A stretch of DNA of 64,000 nt from assembly GCF_002252505.1 (NCBI RefSeq), contig NZ_NNRL01000163.1:62001-126000 (forward strand), read 5' to 3'. Positions 1 to 7,719 of the stretch are shown piece by piece (the first letter of the stretch is position 1; the number at the start of each line of letters is the position of its first letter). The position numbers and the translations under genes were made by a program. Below the pieces are notes generated by a model, which saw only the letters and a program-made list of their open reading frames with translations, did no database searches and was not told where the DNA came from. The DNA comes from Brucella grignonensis. GTDB taxonomy: Bacteria; Pseudomonadota; Alphaproteobacteria; Rhizobiales; Rhizobiaceae.

Positions 1-151
1 GCAGGAGAACGATAATGCCCTTCGGCTTTTCAGAGCGGGCAGGCCAGAAACGATAGAACAGCGAAGTGCCGTCATGGGTGACGAAATGGGATTCTAGCGG
101 TTCACGATGTGACGCCGTTTCATGCCCCGGCAATTCTGTGCGCTGGCTCAT
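1..151 (-). CDS. alpha/beta hydrolase, N-terminal part (cut by window edge)
   Basis: Only the first 50 or so codons are present. They read MSQRTELPGHETASH, then an ESHFVTHDGTSLFYRFW stretch and KGIIVLL. That is the usual entry of a monoacylglycerol-lipase-like alpha/beta hydrolase: first strands, then the strand leading to the oxyanion loop. Two ATG codons lie in tandem (154-152 and 151-149). The second is better spaced from the GGAG motif just upstream, so it is preferred. The gene is divergent from the CDP-alcohol phosphatidyltransferase. In Rhizobiales a hydrolase/methyltransferase fusion often sits next to such a transferase, so this may be that fusion, but the methyltransferase part would lie outside the window. 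Confidence 0.6.
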   Translation of the reverse strand, partial: MSQRTELPGHETASHREPLESHFVTHDGTSLFYRFWPARSEKPKGIIVLL

Positions 152-319
152 CATTTCTCCTCTCAACAGGCCTTCTCCCATTTTTCGGGATGAACTCCAA
201 GTTATTCGACCCAGTTACTATTGAGTAGAACAGAATGTTTGAATAAACGAGCTAAGGCCGGCCGCAAATAGCTGATTTCTACATAATCGTCATTTCCAAA
301 AGTTTCCCGAAAGTTTCTT

Positions 320-925
320 ATGTCTGTTTATCAACTTAAGTCCCGTTTCCAGAACTTGTTGAGACCTCTTGTCGTGCAGCTTGCAGCAAAAGGTGTGACG
401 GCCAATCAGGTGACTGTTGCCGCCGCCTTGGCTTCAATTGTTCTTGGTGCTTTTCTTGGGCTGAACGGGAATGCGATCTGGTTTGCGCTGGTGCCGGTCT
501 GGCTTTTTCTGCGCATGGCGCTCAATGCAGTTGATGGTATGCTGGCGCGCGAACATGGTCAGAAATCCATGCTGGGTGCCTATCTCAACGAGATCGGCGA
601 TGTGATTTCCGACGCGGCGCTCTATGCGCCTTTTGCGATCATCGCGCCGTTTTCGTCGCTGTGGATATTCGCGATTATCTTCATCGCCACGCTGACGGAG
701 TTTGTCGGCGTGACGGCAGCCTCGCTCGGATCAAGCCGCCGTTACGATGGACCAATGGGCAAAAGCGACCGCGCTGTGGTCTTTGGTGTGCTTGGTGCCT
801 GGATCGCCATTGATGGCATTCTGCCACAATGGATGTTCTGGTTGCAGCCGGTGCTGTGCGCGCTTCTGATCCTCACCGTCATCAAGCGAATCCGTAATGG
901 AATGAAAGAAGCCCCGAACGCATAA
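320..925 (+). CDS. CDP-alcohol phosphatidyltransferase family membrane protein
   Basis: A 201-residue integral membrane enzyme with about five or six hydrophobic segments. Family members transfer a phosphatidyl group from a CDP-activated donor to an alcohol acceptor in the inner membrane. The family signature lies at residues 69-94 (NAVDGMLAR, eight residues, G86, then D94). Two of the four metal-binding aspartates are asparagine here: N69 replaces the first D and N90 the third. D72, G73, A76, R77, G86 and D94 are kept. The acceptor alcohol cannot be told from sequence. The divergent hydrolase upstream suggests a phospholipid or envelope role. A GC-rich hairpin overlaps the 3' end. Confidence 0.85.
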   Translation: MSVYQLKSRFQNLLRPLVVQLAAKGVTANQVTVAAALASIVLGAFLGLNGNAIWFALVPVWLFLRMALNAVDGMLAREHGQKSMLGAYLNEIGDVISDAALYAPFAIIAPFSSLWIFAIIFIATLTEFVGVTAASLGSSRRYDGPMGKSDRAVVFGVLGAWIAIDGILPQWMFWLQPVLCALLILTVIKRIRNGMKEAPNA

Positions 926-940
926 GCGCGGGGCTTCTTC
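908..940 (+). terminator. rho-independent terminator after the CDP-alcohol transferase
   Basis: GAAGCCCCG (908-916) pairs with CGGGGCTTC (929-937) around a 12-base loop, then comes a TTCTGTCTT tract. The hairpin starts inside the last codons of the gene. It may also stop the convergent dhaL transcript, where the following T-tract is weaker. Confidence 0.6.
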
Positions 941-961
941 TGTCTTAAGAACTATTCGCTT

Positions 962-1603
962 TTAGTTTGCAGAAACGAAAGCCGACATGCTGGTAATCAG
1001 CAGCATTCCGACAGTTGCGCCTGCGTCCTGAAGACCGATGGTCTTTTCCTGAAAAGCTGCGGCCTTGCCGTGCTGGGCAACCATCGTTTTGGTCGCTTCA
1101 AGCGCATCTTCGGCCGCCTTGGCTGCAGCTGCAAGCGCATCGGCAAGCGAGGCACCAGCCGCTGCTTGAGCTTCAAGGGTTAGAGCGATTGGATCAAGCA
1201 CATCGAGAAGCGTCTTGTCGCCAACCTTTGCCTTGCCGCGCTCGGCAATACCATCACGATATGCGCGCCAGAAAGCGGCAATCTCTGCGGTTCCCAGCTC
1301 GTCGATACCGTCACAGGCCTTGCTTGCACGCAGGAAGCCGGTTGCGGTCAGCGTACCCATGGTTGATGGCGCGACGCGGGCCATAGTGGCGCCAGCTGTA
1401 CGCAGAAGCTTGGCGATACCCGCAGCTTCACCTTCCGCATGGACAGCTTCTGAAGCTGCTGCAAAGGCCTTGCTCATGGTGATGCCGAGATCGCTATCGC
1501 CAACCTTGCCGTCCAGCGCGATAAGGAATTCGCGCTGTTCTGCAAAAAGCTGCTTCCAGCTGTCGAAGAGATTGATCAGATCAGATGCTGTAATGACGTT
1601 CAT
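962..1603 (-). CDS. dhaL: dihydroxyacetone kinase, nucleotide-binding subunit DhaL-type
   Basis: A 213-residue all-helical ADP/ATP-binding subunit of the Dha kinase family, the usual size for free-standing DhaL. It carries the Mg-nucleotide signature LDGKVGDSDLG with D31, D36 and D38, which match D30/D35/D37 of E. coli DhaL. L39 replaces the histidine usual after the third Asp. It is the last gene of the leftward operon, 9 bp after dhaK. No DhaM phosphotransferase gene lies nearby, so ATP rather than the PTS phosphorelay is the likely phosphate donor. The physiological sugar is probably a ketotriose or ketotetrose. Rhizobial and mycobacterial relatives include erythrulose kinases, so the dha name is by family only. 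Confidence 0.88.
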   Translation of the reverse strand: MNVITASDLINLFDSWKQLFAEQREFLIALDGKVGDSDLGITMSKAFAAASEAVHAEGEAAGIAKLLRTAGATMARVAPSTMGTLTATGFLRASKACDGIDELGTAEIAAFWRAYRDGIAERGKAKVGDKTLLDVLDPIALTLEAQAAAGASLADALAAAAKAAEDALEATKTMVAQHGKAAAFQEKTIGLQDAGATVGMLLITSMSAFVSAN

Positions 1604-1612
1604 GGCTGCACC

Positions 1613-2614
1613 TCAACCCGCAAAATGCTTGAAAAATGGGGTATTAGCGGATGCGGCAACCAGTGGCTCCAGTTCTTCATCAAGATGCAGCACGGAAACT
1701 GACGCGCCAGCCATTTCCATGGACGTGGCAAACTCGCCGATCCAGACATGCCTGACCTTGACGCCACGCTCATCAAACAGCTGGGAAACCCGGCGGAACA
1801 TGATGTAAAGCTCTTCAAGCGGCGTGCCGCCAAGACCATTGACCAGCACGGCAACTTCGTCGCTCTTGGCATAGGCCTGCTCGACAAAAATACGTTCCAT
1901 CAGCTCGTCGATGACTGCATCAGCGCTGGCAAGCTTCTTGCGGCTGATGCCCGGCTCGCCATGGATGCCCATGCCGATTTCCATTTCATCTTCTCCGATG
2001 GAGAAGGTTGCGTGACCGATTTCCGGTACAACGCAGCTGGAAAGTGCAACACCCATGGTGCGAGTGCGCAGACGTGCCTTGTCGGCAAGACGTGTCACTT
2101 CATCCAGCGACAGACCGTTGGCTGCAGCGGCACCAGCTGCTTTGTAGACAAAGAAGATACCGGCGACGCCGCGACGCTTGTGTTCTTCACCGACAACCGA
2201 GGACGCCACATCATCATTGCCGATAACCTGTTTGACGGCGATGCCATCGAGATCGGCAAGTTCTGCAGCCATATCGAAATTGATAATGTCGCCGCTATAG
2301 TTGCCATAGATGTAGAGAACGCCTGCGCCCTGATCGATAGCCTTGGTGACCTGATACATCTGTTCCGAGCTTGGCGACTGGAAGACGCCGCCGACAGCTG
2401 CGCCATCGATCATGCCTTCGCCAATATAGCCGAGGAACAGCGGCAGGTGTCCGGAGCCGCCACCTGTTGCAATGCCGACCTTGCCGGATTTGGTATTGGC
2501 TGTGACCATGCAACGCTTGTCATTATCGACAAAGGTAAGCTCGGGATGCGCCCGATAGATGCCTTCGAGCATCTCATCCACGAAATTGACGGGATCGTTC
2601 AGGAATTTCTTCAT
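1613..2614 (-). CDS. dhaK: dihydroxyacetone kinase, substrate-binding subunit DhaK-type
   Basis: A 333-residue ketose-binding subunit. It keeps H56 (in GGGSGHLP), D109 (in YGNYSGD) and the covalent substrate histidine H218 (in GMGIHGEPG), at the same numbers as E. coli DhaK. The residue after H56 is Leu instead of the usual Glu. The start ATG at 2614 (MKKFLNDP) follows an AAGAGGAAA ribosome site. Reading upstream of it runs into the permease gene and is not protein-like. It lies 23 bp after the permease stop and pairs with dhaL. Ketose taken up by the operon's transporter would be phosphorylated at once, trapping it in the cytoplasm. Confidence 0.9.
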   Translation of the reverse strand: MKKFLNDPVNFVDEMLEGIYRAHPELTFVDNDKRCMVTANTKSGKVGIATGGGSGHLPLFLGYIGEGMIDGAAVGGVFQSPSSEQMYQVTKAIDQGAGVLYIYGNYSGDIINFDMAAELADLDGIAVKQVIGNDDVASSVVGEEHKRRGVAGIFFVYKAAGAAAANGLSLDEVTRLADKARLRTRTMGVALSSCVVPEIGHATFSIGEDEMEIGMGIHGEPGISRKKLASADAVIDELMERIFVEQAYAKSDEVAVLVNGLGGTPLEELYIMFRRVSQLFDERGVKVRHVWIGEFATSMEMAGASVSVLHLDEELEPLVAASANTPFFKHFAG

Positions 2615-2637
2615 GATTTCCTCTTGAGAGTATCGGG

Positions 2638-3678
2638 TTATTTCTTGCGTTGGCGGGTGACGAAGAAGGCGGCAGCCAGCAGGATGAAGCAGCCGACGAC
2701 GAGACGCTGCCATGTGCTGGGGATGCCGACGAGCACCAGAACACTGTTGATGACGGTGATGAGCAGCACACCGAGAAGGGTGCCAAAGACGGTGCCGGTG
2801 CCGCCGGTGATGCGTGCACCACCGAGAACCACAGCGGCGATAACGGCAATTTCGGTTCCGACGAAATCGAAGGGGCTCGACTGGCGATTGGCGCAAACAT
2901 GGATGATGCCTGCAAGTCCGGCCAGACCACCTGCATAGCCGAACAGGAAGATATGGATGGTGCGTAGATTATAGCCGAGGCGGCTTGCAATCTGGCTGTT
3001 ACCGCCCATCGCAAAAATCGCGCGGCCCATCAAAGTGCGGTTCAATATCCACCAGGTCAGGATTGCGGCCGCAGGCAGCACCAGAAAATAGAATGGCATG
3101 GTGATGGTGGCACCGGTTGCCGATTCAAACTGGAACAGAGGAAGGCGACCGAAAGCACCCATTGTCGGCGGCAGAGACATGATCCAGACCGTGCCGACGA
3201 AAGCCAGCAGGAAGCCACGGAAGAGATACTGCGTGCCGATGGTGACGATCAGTGACGGTACATTGAGGTAATGCACCAGAAGACCATTGAGGACGCCGAG
3301 GAAAATACCGCCCGCAATCGCCATCAGAATGATGAAGATGATCGGCAGTTCCGGCATATAGGACTGCACCAGAAGCGTCAGCGAATAGACCGTCGTGGCA
3401 GCAATCGCCGTAAAGGAAACATCAATGCCGCCTGCGGCAAGAATGATGAAGACGCCAAGCGCAAACAGGCCCATCACCACACTGGCACGACCTATATCGA
3501 TCAGCGTAGAGGCTTGCAGGAATGCCGGATTGATGATCGAGACAATCGTGCAGATTGCCACGAGCAGGAAAAAAGTGATCGATTCCGGGCGCCTGCGAAT
3601 GAAGTCACCCAGTTTGAAGGATCGGGCGGTCCCCAAGTTATTTTGGCCCAGATCCTGTTGATACTGCGACGCACTCAT
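2638..3678 (-). CDS. RbsC-type sugar ABC transporter permease (cassette 1, second permease)
   Basis: A 346-residue inner-membrane permease of the ribose/xylose/autoinducer-2 importer class (RbsC/AraH, COG1172), with about ten hydrophobic segments. The family stretches GGIDVSFTAIAATT and GGARITGGTGTVFGTLLG are present. The start codon overlaps the ATPase stop by one base, which indicates translational coupling. It is the second permease of this operon, so the channel may be a heterodimer with the permease at 6493-7518. The cytoplasmic N-terminal extension of about 35 residues is polar. Confidence 0.9.
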   Translation of the reverse strand: MSASQYQQDLGQNNLGTARSFKLGDFIRRRPESITFFLLVAICTIVSIINPAFLQASTLIDIGRASVVMGLFALGVFIILAAGGIDVSFTAIAATTVYSLTLLVQSYMPELPIIFIILMAIAGGIFLGVLNGLLVHYLNVPSLIVTIGTQYLFRGFLLAFVGTVWIMSLPPTMGAFGRLPLFQFESATGATITMPFYFLVLPAAAILTWWILNRTLMGRAIFAMGGNSQIASRLGYNLRTIHIFLFGYAGGLAGLAGIIHVCANRQSSPFDFVGTEIAVIAAVVLGGARITGGTGTVFGTLLGVLLITVINSVLVLVGIPSTWQRLVVGCFILLAAAFFVTRQRKK

Positions 3679-5240
3679 TAGGCAACTTCCTTCTGCGACG
3701 ACATCATGGCTTGATAGAGCTGATCTTCGGTGGCCTGTGCAGCATCCAGTTCGGCAACGATGCTGCCTGAGTTCATGACGAGAATGCGGTCTGCATTCTG
3801 CAGAAGCTCCGGTAGATCATCGCTGACGATGATGAGGCCCATGCCAGCTTCGGCCAGCGCCTGAATTGCGCGGTAAATTGTGTCTTTCGATCCCACATCG
3901 ACGCCAACGGTCGGGCCGTGCAGCACCAGAAGCTTCGGGCCAATGCTCAGCCAGCGACCAATCAAAACGCGCTGCTGATTGCCGCCCGAAAGCGCGCCAA
4001 CAGGCAGGTCCAGATTGGTTGTATTCAGCCGCATCTCTTTCATCAGCGAGGCGGCGATGTTGCGACCTTGTTTCTGGTCGACAATGCCAAGGCTGTTGCA
4101 GAGCTTTCTAAAGATCAGTGCGATCTCATTTTGGAAGATCGACTTATCGAGGAAAAGGCCTTCTGCAAGGCGGTCTTCCGGCACATAGCCAATGCCACGC
4201 TCGATGGCTTCCGCCGGGCTTTTAACTTCGGTCTTCTGACCTTCGAGGCGGATTGAACCTCTATCAGCAGGTACAACGCCTGTGATCGCCATGGCCAGCT
4301 CGTTGCGGCCGGAATCTGCAAGGCCGGTAATGCCGAGGATTTCACCCTTACGAAGGGTAAAGCCAATGTCCTTGAAGCCCGATGCAGTAAGGCCGTCGAG
4401 TTTGAGCAGTTCGGCATCGCCGGGCTGTGCCGTGCGATAACGCTCGGCGTCGATTTCCCTGCCGATCATCAGTTCGGACAGCTGCTGCTTGGTATAGTTT
4501 TCGATCGGGCCCTGTGCCACGCACTGGCCATCGCGGAAGACAACCGCATTGCCGCCGATGCGATAGCATTCATCAAGCTTGTGGGTCACGAAAAGCACTG
4601 CGACGCGCTCAGCGCGCAGGCGTTCGACAACTTCAATCAGATTATCCACTTCGCGACGGGTCAGCGATGTGGTCGGCTCATCCATGATGACAAGCTTGGC
4701 GCGCGTTGCAATGGCGCGTGAGATGGCAACCAGCTGGCGCATGGCAAGCGGCAGCTCGGAAACGATTGTATTCAGAAAGGCTTTGTCGGTTGGCAGGCCA
4801 ACCGTGCTCAATGCCCGTTCTGCAGTCTCACGGAGCTGCGAAAGCTTGACGCTGCGAAACAGTCGGCCATTGCCTTCAACAAGCTGCTCATTCAGCGCTA
4901 CGTTTTCAGCGACGGTCAAATTGGGAATAAGCGACAGATCCTGATAGACGGTCTCGATACCGGCTGCCAGCGACTGGATCGGGTTCAGCGAAGTATAGGT
5001 TTTGCCATCAAGAATGATTTCGCCTTCGCTGGGTGCATGTGCGCCGGACATGATCTTGATGACCGTGCTCTTGCCGCAGCCATTTTCACCCAACAGGTGA
5101 TAGGCCTGGCCAAGATCGATTGTCAGATCAATGCCGCGCAGCGCGTGAACGCCGCCAAACCGCTTATGGATGTTGCGCAGTTCGAGAAAACGATCCGGCG
5201 ACCGGTCGTTGCTCGTCCCATTCTTCGTCGTAGTTGACAC
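3678..5240 (-). CDS. sugar ABC transporter ATPase, duplicated nucleotide-binding domains
   Basis: An RbsA/MglA-type tandem ATPase that powers carbohydrate import. NBD1 has Walker A GENGCGKST at residues 51-59, a degenerate signature (LPLAMRQLVAISRA) and Walker B LVIMDEP. NBD2 has the degenerate P-loop GLADSGRNE usual in this class and the signature LSGGNQQRVLIGRW. No ATG is suitable. A GTG at 5240 with AAGGA seven bases upstream gives 520 residues. A TTG at 5273 would add 11 residues but lacks a Shine-Dalgarno. It sits between the binding-protein gene and the second permease, and its stop overlaps the permease start. Confidence 0.9.
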   Translation of the reverse strand: MSTTTKNGTSNDRSPDRFLELRNIHKRFGGVHALRGIDLTIDLGQAYHLLGENGCGKSTVIKIMSGAHAPSEGEIILDGKTYTSLNPIQSLAAGIETVYQDLSLIPNLTVAENVALNEQLVEGNGRLFRSVKLSQLRETAERALSTVGLPTDKAFLNTIVSELPLAMRQLVAISRAIATRAKLVIMDEPTTSLTRREVDNLIEVVERLRAERVAVLFVTHKLDECYRIGGNAVVFRDGQCVAQGPIENYTKQQLSELMIGREIDAERYRTAQPGDAELLKLDGLTASGFKDIGFTLRKGEILGITGLADSGRNELAMAITGVVPADRGSIRLEGQKTEVKSPAEAIERGIGYVPEDRLAEGLFLDKSIFQNEIALIFRKLCNSLGIVDQKQGRNIAASLMKEMRLNTTNLDLPVGALSGGNQQRVLIGRWLSIGPKLLVLHGPTVGVDVGSKDTIYRAIQALAEAGMGLIIVSDDLPELLQNADRILVMNSGSIVAELDAAQATEDQLYQAMMSSQKEVA

Positions 5241-5357
5241 GTTAAATTCCTTTGTCGCCGCACCGCTCGCCAAAGCGATTGGGCTGGCTGTAGGACCGTT
5301 GGCTTTCGTTTGCCACGCGCTAATGTCTTGATTTTAGATAGTTTGTTTGGTTCAGGC

Positions 5358-5428
5358 GCCCGGATGCAACGGGGCATCCGGGCTTTTGACACCATCGCGT
5401 GCGGCTGAACGATGTCCGCACACGATGG
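5358..5428 (-). promoter_or_regulatory. two mRNA hairpins between binding-protein and ATPase genes
   Basis: On the minus strand two stable inverted repeats follow the binding-protein stop. 5392-5428 has 13-bp arms with one mismatch. 5358-5383 has a perfect 10-bp stem (GCCCGGATGC with GCATCCGGGC). Neither is followed by a real T-run. Hairpins here are typical of ABC operons, where they shield the binding-protein message from 3' decay or partly terminate, giving binding protein in excess over ATPase and permease. Confidence 0.55.
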
Positions 5429-5450
5429 TCAGTCAGCCCGTGCGAAACGC

Positions 5451-6461
5451 CTAGAACAGGTGTTCCTTGTAGGTCGCCTTGTCAGCAATAACCATGCCGT
5501 TACCGATGACGAGCAGGCCTTCACCGGCACCCTTTTTGACGCTGACCTTGTTATAGCCTTCAACGCCGAGGTCGGTGCCTTCCTTGACTTCCTTCTTTTC
5601 GAGCAGAAGCTTGGCAACCGCATTCATCGCCATACCAGCCTTCTGCGGATCCCAGAAGCCGATTGCAGTGATGGCACCGGATTCAAGAAGATCTGCCGAT
5701 GGGTTAGGCAGGCCGGTGCCGACGAGACAAACCTTGCCGCTCAGGCCAGCTTCGTCGATCGCACGGCCAACGCCGAGAACGTCGTTACCGGCAGAAGTCT
5801 GGAAGCCTTTCAGGTCAGGATGCTTGCGCAGGATTTCCTTGGCCTTTTCATAGGTGCCGTTGGCATCGTCGAAGGATTCGTTGTTCGGATCGACGAGCTG
5901 CATGTCAGGATACTTCTTGGCGTTTTCTTCGCCCGAACCAACCCACTGCATGTGCGTGCGGCTGCCGAGCGAGCCAACAAAGGTGGTCCACTTGCCGCTC
6001 TTGCCCATGCATTCTGCGAGACGCTCATTGAGTGCTGTGCCGTAATCGGCATTATCGAAGGCTTCGACGTCAGCCATGGTGTTGACCTGGTTGTCGGCTT
6101 CATGCGTCACAACTACAATGCCGCGTTCCATGGCGCGCTTGAAGGTGCCTTCGAGAACGGCCGGATCCATTGGGACGACGGCGAGAGCGTTAACGCCCTT
6201 GGCAACGAGGTCCTGTACGATCTGAAGCTGCTGTGCTGCGTCTGCCGTTGCCGGTCCGCTCTGCGTTGCAACGACGTCCGGATTGGCCTTCTGATAGGCT
6301 TCAACACCGGTGTTCATGCGGTCGAACCAAGGAATACCGCTGATCTTGACGACCGTTGCGATGACCGGCTTTTCCTGTGCGACGAGCGTGCCCGCGCTGC
6401 CCGCGACGATCGCTGCACCAATGATGGTTCCGGTGAGCAGTTTTTTCGTTGTTGCTTTCAT
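5451..6461 (-). CDS. periplasmic sugar-binding protein of ABC transporter (cassette 1)
   Basis: A 336-residue binding protein of the RbsB/type-1 periplasmic family. The N-terminus MKATTKKLLTGTIIGAAIVA is a signal peptide, probably cut after GTLVA. The mature part begins IATVVKISGIPWFDRM and has the two-lobe pattern of ribose-type receptors (VVPMDPAVLEG, GFQTSAGNDVLGVGRA, AIGFWDPQKAG). Two tandem ATGs occur. The one at 6461 lies five bases from GGAGG and is preferred over 6464. It lies 31 bp after the first permease and ahead of two mRNA hairpins. The kinase genes downstream point to a short ketose as ligand. Confidence 0.9.
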   Translation of the reverse strand: MKATTKKLLTGTIIGAAIVAGSAGTLVAQEKPVIATVVKISGIPWFDRMNTGVEAYQKANPDVVATQSGPATADAAQQLQIVQDLVAKGVNALAVVPMDPAVLEGTFKRAMERGIVVVTHEADNQVNTMADVEAFDNADYGTALNERLAECMGKSGKWTTFVGSLGSRTHMQWVGSGEENAKKYPDMQLVDPNNESFDDANGTYEKAKEILRKHPDLKGFQTSAGNDVLGVGRAIDEAGLSGKVCLVGTGLPNPSADLLESGAITAIGFWDPQKAGMAMNAVAKLLLEKKEVKEGTDLGVEGYNKVSVKKGAGEGLLVIGNGMVIADKATYKEHLF

Positions 6462-6492
6462 CATTTCCTCCACACTTACCATCCCCCAAAGT

Positions 6493-7518
6493 CTATGTTC
6501 GGGTGCCTGAGGGTTGAGCACCGATGTTTCCCTTTTGGCGATTGCCGAGGGTAAAGAATCCCGCGATGTCGTATTTTCCGACTGCAAGGAAGGCGAGCAG
6601 CAGCAGGCCCCAGGCGAAGTCGCGGACGAAGTTGGAAAGGCCGCCGAAGTTGAGCAGGCTGGACATGAGCTGCAAAGCAATAGCGCTCAGCACCACGCAG
6701 ATGACACGGCCATAGCCACCTTCAGGCTTCACGCCCGCCATGACGGCGATGAGAATGGCGACCAGCAGATACGAGCTGCCATAGTCGAACTTCACGTTGA
6801 CGTTACGAGCTGCAATGATGATGCCCGCAATCGCTGCCAGAAATCCGCTCGTTGCATAGGTCGCAATCAGCACGCCATTGCGCGGGAAACCAGCGAAGAC
6901 AGCGGCTTTCGGATTGGTGCCCATCAACATCAGCCAGTAGCCGTAAGGGGTAAAGCGCACGACTGCTGCGATCAGCAAGGCTACCGCTATGAAGATCAGG
7001 AAGCTGATTGGCACGGCGAGGAACATGTCATTGCCGATGCGCGACAGAAGATCGGGGCTGCCGACCATGACAGCGCGACCGCCAGAGACAACAACAGCAA
7101 GACCCGTAAAAGCCATCTGCGTGCCAAGCGTGCAGAGGATCGGGGTGATGTTGAAGCGCGCAATCAGGATTCCGTTGACGATGCCGCCCGCAAGACCGAT
7201 CACCAGTGCCAGTCCGATAAAGGCGAGGCTGAAGCCAAGCTGGTTTTCGGCGCTTGAGATAAACATCGAAACGATGATAGCGGAGAGCACACCGGAAAGG
7301 TTGGCTAGTGCAATACCCGAAAGATCGATCCCGCCATTGCCAGCGCACATGGCCAGCATGACGCCGATTGCCAGAAGCCCGATTTCAGGCACCTGACCTG
7401 CCATGGACTGCAGATTGAACAGGGATAGGAAAGATCCTCCCGAAATATACGCGCCAAGCGCGAGCAATCCGAGATTGATGACAACAAGCATAGCAAGCTG
7501 ATTGCTTGTCTTCTGCAT
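6493..7518 (-). CDS. RbsC-type sugar ABC transporter permease (cassette 1, first permease)
   Basis: A 341-residue multi-spanning permease of the COG1172 family, first gene of the leftward operon. The motif NGGIDLSGIALANLSG matches the conserved periplasmic-loop/helix region of RbsC-like proteins. The C-terminal helices end in a basic tail. The ATG at 7518 follows a strong GGAGGAGA ribosome site. It differs clearly from the permease at 2638-3678, so the operon encodes two different membrane subunits and one tandem ATPase. Candidate LacI operators lie 15-45 bp upstream. Confidence 0.9.
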   Translation of the reverse strand: MQKTSNQLAMLVVINLGLLALGAYISGGSFLSLFNLQSMAGQVPEIGLLAIGVMLAMCAGNGGIDLSGIALANLSGVLSAIIVSMFISSAENQLGFSLAFIGLALVIGLAGGIVNGILIARFNITPILCTLGTQMAFTGLAVVVSGGRAVMVGSPDLLSRIGNDMFLAVPISFLIFIAVALLIAAVVRFTPYGYWLMLMGTNPKAAVFAGFPRNGVLIATYATSGFLAAIAGIIIAARNVNVKFDYGSSYLLVAILIAVMAGVKPEGGYGRVICVVLSAIALQLMSSLLNFGGLSNFVRDFAWGLLLLAFLAVGKYDIAGFFTLGNRQKGNIGAQPSGTRT

Positions 7519-7534
7519 GGTCTCCTCCTACCAT

Positions 7535-7565
7535 GTTTAGTAAACAAAACTGTTATTCACTAAAT
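7535..7565. promoter_or_regulatory. candidate LacI-family operators upstream of cassette 1
   Basis: GTTTAGTAAAC (7535-7545) is an odd-centred palindrome lying just upstream of the first permease. A weaker copy, ATTCACTAAAT (7555-7565), matches 8 of 11 bases in reverse complement. Its centre is 20 bp from the first, two helical turns. The first site is the exact reverse complement of the site at 7665-7675 on the lacI side. Confidence 0.55.
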
Positions 7566-7664
7566 AAATGAACACAAGCTTGTGGGTTGTCAAGCGTATT
7601 ATCGTAGAATTATGGTTGCCTAACACAGGGAATTACCCTAATCGTTTTAAATCACAGCATTTCT

Positions 7665-7675
7665 GTTTACTAAAC
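7665..7675. promoter_or_regulatory. candidate LacI-family operator upstream of the regulator gene
   Basis: GTTTACTAAAC is the exact reverse complement of the site at 7535-7545; the match extends on one side to GTTTAGTAAACANAA. It lies 45 bp before the lacI-type start codon, and the two centres are 130 bp apart. That geometry fits autoregulation and looping between the divergent promoters. Confidence 0.55.
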
Positions 7676-7719
7676 GAGACCTCAGTCCGCCCTTAATATC
7701 GAAGTGCCACCTGGAAAAC

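Noticed and set aside
1748-2938. A 396-codon plus-strand frame opposite dhaK and the permease
   Set aside because: The minus-strand genes here have full family motifs; the plus-strand product has none.
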